A DNA stretch of 45,664 nt from Candidatus Aquidulcis sp. GTDB lineage: Bacteria; Chloroflexota; Anaerolineae; UBA4142. Within the stretch, counting starts at the first letter, position 1. The number at the start of each line of letters is the position of its first letter. The notes beneath the pieces were generated by a model that saw nothing but the letters and a program-made list of their open reading frames with translations, did not search any database and was not told the DNA's origin. Below are positions 40,537-45,664 of this stretch, one piece after another. Both the position numbers and the translations under genes were made by a program. The DNA is taken from assembly GCA_020723345.1 (NCBI GenBank), contig DYJA01000053.1, positions 1 through 45,664 of the forward strand, read 5' to 3'.

Positions 40537-41898
40537 TTAAGTCCTAGTAGACGTGCGTGTGATCTTTTCTGACAGACGCACTCGTGCCGCGCGGTACGAT
40601 ACAATCGCCCACAGCAAATTGATCAGCGCGAGCAAGGCGACGATCACGGCGACCAGAATCGTCACGCGCGGAATACCAATGATATCTGCCAGGTTGCCGA
40701 TGAAAATCATCGGGACAATGCCGATCAAATTGGAAAGCGTAAACTGCACGGCAAGAACGCGCCCGCGCACCGCGTCGTTCGAACGTTCCTGTACGATCGT
40801 TTGCGCGGGAATGTTGATCGCCGCCATCGTCATGCCGATGACGAGCGCAAAGAACATGACGAACATCGACGTGGTTAAATACAATTCGGGAAAGCGGACG
40901 AACAAGGGCTGACCGAAAATCAAACTGCCGCTGCCCGCCCACGCCAGACCGAGCAGACCGATGGCTACGCCGATCATTCCGATCACGGCGAGAATCTCGC
41001 GCGAGAGGCGATGCCCAAACCGCCCGATCAAAATACTCGCGAGCAACATGCCGACTCCGGCGGGCCAAAACACGTACGTCGCGTCCTCGGGCTGCAAACC
41101 CAGGACGCGGCGCGCAAAGCCGGGAACGAGTTCCGCCATCACCATCGTCAGCGTGCTTGTGAGCGCGAGTTGCAAGAGCGCGACGAAGATCGCGCGGTGC
41201 GTGATCGCAAAATGCCAGCCCTCGCGAATTTCGTCCCACGCGCCGCGCGCGGCGGACGCGCCGTTGAGCGCGCCGCTCCGCGTGGGCTGATCGCGCGGGA
41301 TCAGCGCGACGCAAATCGTCGCGGCGATGTACATCGCCGCCGCGACCCACAGCGAGCCGACGATGCCAATCAGCTTGACGCCGAGCGGCGCGAGAATGAT
41401 CATTCCCAGAATTTGGGACGCGATGAACGTCAACGAGAAAAGCGAATTGGCAGGCAGCAAATTATCGGAGCGGACGAGCAGCGGAATCGTCGCGCCCTCG
41501 GCGGGCGCAAAGAACTGACCAATCGCGGAGGTCACAAAGACGAGAATGTAAATCGCGATCAGAAAAATCCCTTCGATCCACTTGCTTTCGGGCAACAGCG
41601 CGGCGAGAATCGCGAGCGCGACGCCCGTCGCCACGCGCAGCGCGTTCGACCAAATCAAGATCGACTTTTTGGAAACGCGGTCGACGATCATGCCCGCGAG
41701 CGCGCTCAACAACACCGCCGGCAAACTGAACGCCAAAATCACCGCGCCCAGGTGCGCGCTCGACCCCGTGACTTGTTCGATCAAAATCAACTGCACGAAG
41801 AAAGAGCCGTTGAGCGCGGTATTCGAAATCACCTGGGCGAGCCAGAGCGCGCTAAAGTCCCGATTCCTGAGTACCGCAGTGTACCCGCTCGTGTTCAT
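40537..41898 (-). CDS. MFS transporter (enterobactin-exporter/EntS-like)
   Basis: 453 residues with about 12 hydrophobic spans. Opens YTAVLRNRDFSALWLAQVISNTALNGSFFVQLILI. The loop 2-3 MFS motif is ALAGMIVDRVSKKSILIWSNALRV. The central cytoplasmic loop DQPTRSGALNGASAARGAWDEIREGWHFAITHRAI separates the halves. It resembles the MFS_3/EntS drug- or siderophore-export group; substrate unknown. Upstream of and coupled to the lipid glycosyltransferase gene; its 5' flank is the composite heptad element at 41902-41968. Confidence 0.88.
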   Translation of the reverse strand: MNTSGYTAVLRNRDFSALWLAQVISNTALNGSFFVQLILIEQVTGSSAHLGAVILAFSLPAVLLSALAGMIVDRVSKKSILIWSNALRVATGVALAILAALLPESKWIEGIFLIAIYILVFVTSAIGQFFAPAEGATIPLLVRSDNLLPANSLFSLTFIASQILGMIILAPLGVKLIGIVGSLWVAAAMYIAATICVALIPRDQPTRSGALNGASAARGAWDEIREGWHFAITHRAIFVALLQLALTSTLTMVMAELVPGFARRVLGLQPEDATYVFWPAGVGMLLASILIGRFGHRLSREILAVIGMIGVAIGLLGLAWAGSGSLIFGQPLFVRFPELYLTTSMFVMFFALVIGMTMAAINIPAQTIVQERSNDAVRGRVLAVQFTLSNLIGIVPMIFIGNLADIIGIPRVTILVAVIVALLALINLLWAIVSYRAARVRLSEKITRTSTRT

Positions 41899-41901
41899 GG
41901 C

Positions 41902-41968
41902 TGGAGATTAGAGATTGGAAGTTGGATGACTGAACACTGAATACTGTTCACTGTTCACTGCTCACTGG
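41902..41968. repeat. Composite heptad element (GAGATT plus ACTGAAY words)
   Basis: GGAGATT, AGAGATT, GGAAGTT (as in 18347-18430) followed by ACTGAAC, ACTGAAT, ACTG, TTCACTG, TTCACTG, CTCACTG (as in 11950-12041). Two word families are joined in one element. It includes the stop codon and encodes the last residues (SSEQ) of the DUF951 gene. Confidence 0.8.
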
Positions 41969-42160
41969 TTTTTCGCCGCGGCGCACGAACGTCTTGACGC
42001 GTTTCTCAAATTCGCGGCGTGTGAGCAAGACGCGATGCTGGCACGTTTGACAAACGATCCCAATGTCCGCGCCGAGCCGCACGACTTGCCATTCGGATCC
42101 GCCGCACGGATGCGGTTTACGCAAGCGCACCACATCGCCGAGTCGAATTTCCAGAGGCAT
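41948..42160 (-). CDS. DUF951 family protein
   Basis: 70 residues: [64 protein letters not shown] and C..C.H are the DUF951 hallmarks, with two cysteine/histidine clusters likely to bind zinc. Widespread in Firmicutes and Chloroflexota, often near chromosome-partition or translation genes; role unknown. The transcript appears almost leaderless (-10 box ends 9 bases before ATG). Confidence 0.9.
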   Translation of the reverse strand: MPLEIRLGDVVRLRKPHPCGGSEWQVVRLGADIGIVCQTCQHRVLLTRREFEKRVKTFVRRGEKPVSSEQ

Positions 42161-42169
42161 AGTGCGGGC

Positions 42170-42197
42170 ATTATAAATGAATCAGTCAATTAGTCAA
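42170..42197 (-). promoter_or_regulatory. Promoter of the DUF951 gene, -35 inside an octad repeat
   Basis: Minus strand: -35 TTGACT (42192-42197, within the repeat), 16-bp spacer, -10 TATAAT (42170-42175), 9 bases to ATG 42160: a leaderless-type mRNA. Confidence 0.6.
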
Positions 42198-42277
42198 TTA
42201 GGCGATCAGGCAATCGGGCAACCAGTTGAGTGATTACCGATTCCCTGATTACTGATCGACCAATCGCCTAATTGCCT
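42179..42277. repeat. Octad-repeat palindrome (AATCAGTC type)
   Basis: Left 8-bp words AATCAGTC, AATTAGTC, AATTAGGC, GATCAGGC, AATCGGGC, AACCAGTT; right GATTCCCT, GATTACT, GATCGACC, AATCGCCT, AATTGCCT. It includes the lytic transglycosylase stop codon (42268-42270) and the DUF951 -35 box. Confidence 0.87.
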
Positions 42278-44646
42278 TTGTACAGCGTTTGGTATTGCCG
42301 CCAATTGCTGTACACGATCCGCACATACAACGCGGTCTCGCTAATGTCAATCTCTTCGACGGCGTAATCGAGATCGGGTCTCCGCCATTGTTTGACGCGG
42401 CTGCCGCCCGCGTTATACGCGACGAGCGCGTAGATCGGTTCGTCGAATTCTTTCAACTCTTGCGCGAAATACCACACGCCAAACCGCACGCTGACGTAGG
42501 GCAAGTACAGTTGATCGAGCGCGAAATTTCTGACACTCAAGCGCTGCGCGATATCGCGCGCGGTCGAAGGAATGACTTGCGCCAAACCGCGCGCGTCCGC
42601 CGACGACGTTGCCCAGGGATTGAAATTGCTCTCCTGCCGGATGAGCGCAAAGTACAGCAGCGGATCGATTTTGTTCGTCTGCGCTTCCGCGACGACGAGA
42701 TCGACGTAGTGCGTCGGATAGCGCCAGAGCCACAGCAGACGCGGCGCAGGCGGCGCACCCGCCTCGTTCGCTTGCCGCGCGATTTTTTCCGCACAGTCGA
42801 GCGCGAGCGAAAACAAATTGTTGCCGCGGAAATAGAGCGCGAGCGCGTACAACGCGCGCGGATCCTCTTTCTTCGCTTCGATCAACGCGAGGAATTCGCG
42901 GCGCGCCTCCACCGTGCGATCCAGCCGCAGCAATTCCGCGCCGCGGCGATAGCGCAAATCGCCGCGCGTTGCCGCGTCCAGCGTAGAAACGTTCAATTGA
43001 ACGTCCTTACTCCACCCCGCCAGCCATTTCTCAAAATCCGCGCGGTCTTGCGGCGTCTCCATCGCGTAGCGCGCGGGATCGTACGAGACGTTGTTCTTCG
43101 GCGGCGCGAGCGTGTCTTTGGCGCGCCAGGAATAATAACCGTTGTTGAGCGCGGCGGCTTGCGTCCAATAATTTTTCGCGTCGTTCGCGAGTCCGCGCGC
43201 TTGCGCGGTTTTGCCGAGCCAGAAAAGCGCGCGCGGATAAAACGACGATTGCGTATAACTTTTCGCGATCGCCTGCCAGCGCGCGCTCGCGGTCTTGTAA
43301 TCTTTGCCGTGATAGTACGCATAGCCCGCCCAGAACAACGCGTCGGCGGCGCGTTCGCGCGTCGGATATTTCGCTTGCAATTCCTCGTACAGATCCGCGG
43401 CGTCGCCGTACCGATTCGCGCGATCGAGCAAGAGCGCGGCGCGCCAGAGCGCGTCGTCGGCGCGCGCGTCGTCGGGAAACGCGGCGGTGAGTTTTTTGTA
43501 CACCGCGACCGCGTCGTCGAGTTTGCCCATCGCCGCGTACGCGGCGGCTTTGCCGAGGTACGCGTCGGGCACGCGCTTGTCTTTCGGCAGCGTTTTGATC
43601 AGCGCGTCGTACTCGCCAATCGCTTGCGAGTACGCGCCTTGCCGCGCGTACGACGTGGCGAGGTAGTAGCGCGCGTCGCCGTCGCGCGCGGTGCCTGGGA
43701 CTTTGAGATGGCGCTGGAACGCGGCAATCGCGGCGTCGTACGACGCCGCGTAGAAATCGACCAAGCCGCGCTGAAATTCGTCCACCGCCGCGCTGCGATT
43801 GACGAGATTGACGAGCGATTGGAACGCGCCTTTTTGTTCAGGGTATTTGGCGACCGCTTCGTTCCACCGCGCGATGGCGAGATCGAGTTTGTTCGCGGCG
43901 GCGTACGCTTCGCCCGCGCGCAACAGCAAATCGGTTTTGCTGCGCGCGTCGAACGCGTGCGGCAGCGCGGCGTCGTACCGCGCGGCGGACAGCGCGGGTT
44001 CGTTCCGCCCCAGATGAACGTCGGCGGCGCGCATGAGAATGTTGACGCGCGTGCCGCTCGCTAGCAGCGCGTCTTGCAGCGCGCGCTCGTACTGCGCGAG
44101 CGCGGTGGTGGGATCGCCCATCAGCACGAGCACATCGGCAATCGCCGCGTCCGTATCGCCGACGAGCGTCGGCGATTGATCGCGATACAGCCGATACTGT
44201 TCGACCGCGCTCGCATAATCCTTGGTCGCGCGGTATGCGTCGGCAAGCAAGTAACGCGCTTCGGGCACGCGCGTCCCGGTCGGATTGCCCTGCACGTACG
44301 CGAGCAGCGCGTTGATCGCGCGCGCGTCGTCGTTGTAGAGCCACGCCGCCTCGCCCAAACGGTAGCGCGCTTCGCGTTCGAGATCGGGCGCGGGCTTGCC
44401 ATCGAGGACGCGTTGGAACGCGGCAATCGCGCGCCGATAGTCGCCGTTGCGTCGCGCGATCAGTCCATCGTTGAACGGATCGGACGAAAAGACGGGCGTG
44501 GGTGGTTCGGCAAAATCGGGCGTCGGTGTTTCAGTTGGCGCGGCGGCGCGGGTGGGAGTAGTGACGGGTGTGGGCAAAGCCGGAGAGGACGAACACGCAG
44601 CCAAAAACACGCCGAGTGCGAGGAAAACAAAAATTTTCTTTCGCAT
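42268..44646 (-). CDS. Lytic murein transglycosylase lipoprotein (Slt70-like, TPR + SLT)
   Basis: 792 residues. Lipoprotein signal MRKKIFVFLALGVFLAACSSS, Pro/Thr linker, about 15 TPR-like helical repeats (residues ~50-620; e.g. DGLIARRNGDYRRAIAAFQRVL, DARYYLATSYARQGAYSQAIGEYDAL), then a C-terminal SLT domain: VAEAQTNKIDPLLYFALIRQESNFNPWA with catalytic E672, SSADARGLAQVIPSTA, YVSVRFGVWYFAQEL, ALVAYNAGGSRVKQW. Cleaves peptidoglycan glycan strands from the cell-surface side. The last codons lie in the octad palindrome. Confidence 0.94.
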   Translation of the reverse strand: MRKKIFVFLALGVFLAACSSSPALPTPVTTPTRAAAPTETPTPDFAEPPTPVFSSDPFNDGLIARRNGDYRRAIAAFQRVLDGKPAPDLEREARYRLGEAAWLYNDDARAINALLAYVQGNPTGTRVPEARYLLADAYRATKDYASAVEQYRLYRDQSPTLVGDTDAAIADVLVLMGDPTTALAQYERALQDALLASGTRVNILMRAADVHLGRNEPALSAARYDAALPHAFDARSKTDLLLRAGEAYAAANKLDLAIARWNEAVAKYPEQKGAFQSLVNLVNRSAAVDEFQRGLVDFYAASYDAAIAAFQRHLKVPGTARDGDARYYLATSYARQGAYSQAIGEYDALIKTLPKDKRVPDAYLGKAAAYAAMGKLDDAVAVYKKLTAAFPDDARADDALWRAALLLDRANRYGDAADLYEELQAKYPTRERAADALFWAGYAYYHGKDYKTASARWQAIAKSYTQSSFYPRALFWLGKTAQARGLANDAKNYWTQAAALNNGYYSWRAKDTLAPPKNNVSYDPARYAMETPQDRADFEKWLAGWSKDVQLNVSTLDAATRGDLRYRRGAELLRLDRTVEARREFLALIEAKKEDPRALYALALYFRGNNLFSLALDCAEKIARQANEAGAPPAPRLLWLWRYPTHYVDLVVAEAQTNKIDPLLYFALIRQESNFNPWATSSADARGLAQVIPSTARDIAQRLSVRNFALDQLYLPYVSVRFGVWYFAQELKEFDEPIYALVAYNAGGSRVKQWRRPDLDYAVEEIDISETALYVRIVYSNWRQYQTLYKGN

Positions 44647-44657
44647 TGGTTGGGCAT

Positions 44658-44663
44658 ATTATA
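44658..44663 (-). promoter_or_regulatory. -10 box of the lytic transglycosylase gene
   Basis: TATAAT on the minus strand, 11 bases before ATG 44646; a -35 is not clear (TTCCCT at 17 bp). The predicted leader is only a few bases. Confidence 0.45.
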
Positions 44664-44691
44664 CCGCAAAACGCGCGGAAAGGGAAATGAA

Positions 44692-44720
44692 TTGACCTCG
44701 TCGTCGCGCCGTGCTATACT
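44692..44720 (+). promoter_or_regulatory. Promoter of the tandem-repeat protein gene
   Basis: -35 TTGACC (44692-44697), 17-bp spacer, -10 TATACT (44715-44720); about 160 bases of leader, including the decad element, precede ATG 44888. Confidence 0.6.
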
Positions 44721-44754
44721 GTAGACATTATCGGAAAAAAGCCCAAACCAAAAT

Positions 44755-44825
44755 TGGACACAGATAACGCTGATCAACACAGATCTAATTCTCTGTCTGT
44801 GTTCATCTGTGTTTATCAGTGTCCA
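44755..44825. repeat. Decad-repeat palindrome (TCTGTGTTCA type)
   Basis: Right 10-bp words TCTGTGTTCA, TCTGTGTTTA, TCAGTGTCCA; left GGACACAGATAA and CAACACAGATC. Outer arms TGGACACAGATAA / TTATCAGTGTCCA match at 12 of 13. It lies in the leader of the tandem-repeat gene; relative of 21561-21632. Confidence 0.82.
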
Positions 44826-44887
44826 CAACTAGTGCCAAAAGACTTGTACACGCACAGCCCCCCCACTGCGGCGAAGGAGAAGAAACG

Positions 44888-45664
44888 ATGACGCTAGCCG
44901 GCACTGCGCAAATCACGAACGTGCTTTTTACCCCGACCTCGCTCCGTTCAGGCGCGCTGTTGAACGTGAGCATCACCGTCCGCAACGACTCCAACGCAAC
45001 GCTCGAAACGCAAGGACCCGACCCAGGTTTTGTGTACGATGAAGGCGACACGTTTGCAACGCGCGGCTTTCCCGACACCACCGACAAATTTCGCGTCGGG
45101 CTCGATTTCGACGGACGCACCGGGATCGATCATCCGTACCGCTGGGGACTCGGCGCGCCGCTCGCGCCGGGCGATTCGGTAACGATTACCGGCGCAATTC
45201 GTCTGCAGACCGCGCGCGCGATCAAGTACTGGGCGGGACTCGTCCGCGAGCATATCGCCTGGCTGCAAGATCGGCAAGGCGCGCAGACGATCACGGTCAC
45301 GCCCGCCGGGACGCCGCAGATTACCGGCGTAACATTTTCGCCGACGACGCTCCGCTCGGGCGCGCTGCTCAACGTGAGCATCACTGTCCGGAACGATTCG
45401 AACAACACGCTCGAAACGCAGGGACCCGACCCAGGTTTCGCGTACGACGAAGGCGACACCTTTGCGACGCGCGGCTTTCCGGACATTGCCAAAAGTTATC
45501 GCGTCGGGATCGATTTCGACGGACGCACCGGGATCGACCATCCGTACCGTTGGGGACTGGGCGCGCCGCTTGCGCCGGGAGAATCAGCCACGATCACCGG
45601 CGCGATTCGATTGCAGACTGCGCGCGCGATCAAGTACTGGGCGGGACTCGTCCGCGAGCACATC
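44888..45664 (+). CDS. Tandem-repeat protein with ~136-residue beta-rich units (partial, runs off the window)
   Basis: Open from ATG 44888 (AAGGAGA upstream) to the right edge without a stop, 259 codons. It is made of repeats: unit 1 starts at ITNVLFTPTSLRSGALLNVSITVRND, unit 2 at ITGVTFSPTTLRSGALLNVSITVRND. Each contains TLETQGPDPGF.YDEGDTFATRGFPD, the shared stretch DFDGRTGIDHPYRWGLGAPLAPG and TGAIRLQTARAIKYWAGLVREHI. The pattern suggests Ig-like/CARDB-type beta-sandwiches. No signal peptide is visible at this start, so either export is non-classical or the protein is cytoplasmic. Function unknown. Confidence 0.75.
   Translation, partial: MTLAGTAQITNVLFTPTSLRSGALLNVSITVRNDSNATLETQGPDPGFVYDEGDTFATRGFPDTTDKFRVGLDFDGRTGIDHPYRWGLGAPLAPGDSVTITGAIRLQTARAIKYWAGLVREHIAWLQDRQGAQTITVTPAGTPQITGVTFSPTTLRSGALLNVSITVRNDSNNTLETQGPDPGFAYDEGDTFATRGFPDIAKSYRVGIDFDGRTGIDHPYRWGLGAPLAPGESATITGAIRLQTARAIKYWAGLVREHI
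44912..45664 (+). repeat. 408-bp coding tandem repeat
   Basis: The unit from 44912 recurs at 45320, exactly 408 bp (136 codons) later, with high identity including long stretches of identical bases. The second unit is cut by the window edge. Confidence 0.9.

Noticed and set aside
42289-44064. 591-codon open frame antisense to the lytic transglycosylase
   Set aside because: Composition dominated by Arg/Val/Ala and no domain; the minus strand encodes a clear TPR-SLT protein.
1-45664. tRNA or rRNA genes
   Set aside because: No cloverleaf with TTCRANY-type T-arm or conserved rRNA stretch was noticed on reading; a tRNAscan-SE/Infernal run would be decisive.

Overview
The window is a dense bacterial chromosome segment. 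It has high GC and is very rich in CGCG/GCGC words, with about 44 coding regions or gene fragments. No rRNA, tRNA or CRISPR array was seen. The gene content fits the phylum Chloroflexota (possibly Anaerolineae): an isopentenyl phosphate kinase, a DUF951 protein, an AfsR-like BTAD/NB-ARC/TPR regulator, Roadblock/LC7 proteins with a Ras-like GTPase, and several lipoprotein solute-binding proteins. This placement is inference; no marker gene settles it.

Layout. (1) 10-7798, minus strand: an oligopeptide ABC import cluster with binding lipoprotein, SnoaL-like protein, OppB permease, small lipoprotein and a truncated OppC. A BTAD-family regulator lies upstream, and the two lipoprotein promoters share the same paired heptamers, a plausible operator. 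(2) 7981-24573, plus strand: housekeeping and metabolic genes. These are a class A PBP, SurE, a branched-chain aminotransferase, DUF1648 and DUF92 membrane proteins, a PIN toxin-antitoxin locus, an RsmI-like methylase, a sugar nucleotidyltransferase, alanine dehydrogenase, a class I aminotransferase, a run of small tightly packed genes, and a GAF histidine kinase with an OmpR-type regulator. (3) 24785-27526, minus: two tandem glutamate dehydrogenases. (4) 27698-33974, plus: gatB, then a five-gene signalling operon (PATAN-Roadblock, two Roadblock/pseudo-nucleotidyltransferase fusions, a 93-residue protein, and a response-regulator/Rab-like GTPase fusion). (5) 34017-36237, minus: isopentenyl phosphate kinase and an orphan sugar-type binding protein. 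(6) 36316-39248, minus: a lower-GC island with two frameshifted genes and a 182-bp MITE-like element bounded by an 8-bp target duplication. (7) 39388-44646, minus: a glycolipid-type glycosyltransferase with an MFS transporter, DUF951 and a lytic transglycosylase. (8) 44888 to the right edge, plus: a protein built of 136-residue tandem repeats, cut by the window.

Two things stand out. The first is the GTPase operon. It joins phospho-receiver, Rab-like GTPase, Roadblock and degenerate nucleotidyltransferase modules, and I know of no described pathway of this composition. The second is a set of imperfect palindromes between (and twice inside) genes. Their arms consist of degenerate 7-, 8- or 10-bp words repeated in tandem. 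The words differ from element to element, but the architecture is the same. They resemble the short tandemly repeated repetitive (STRR) sequences of cyanobacteria. Here they also provide stop codons, C-terminal residues and promoter -35 boxes. No gene-free stretch exceeds 300 bases; the longer gaps hold the repeats and promoters listed.
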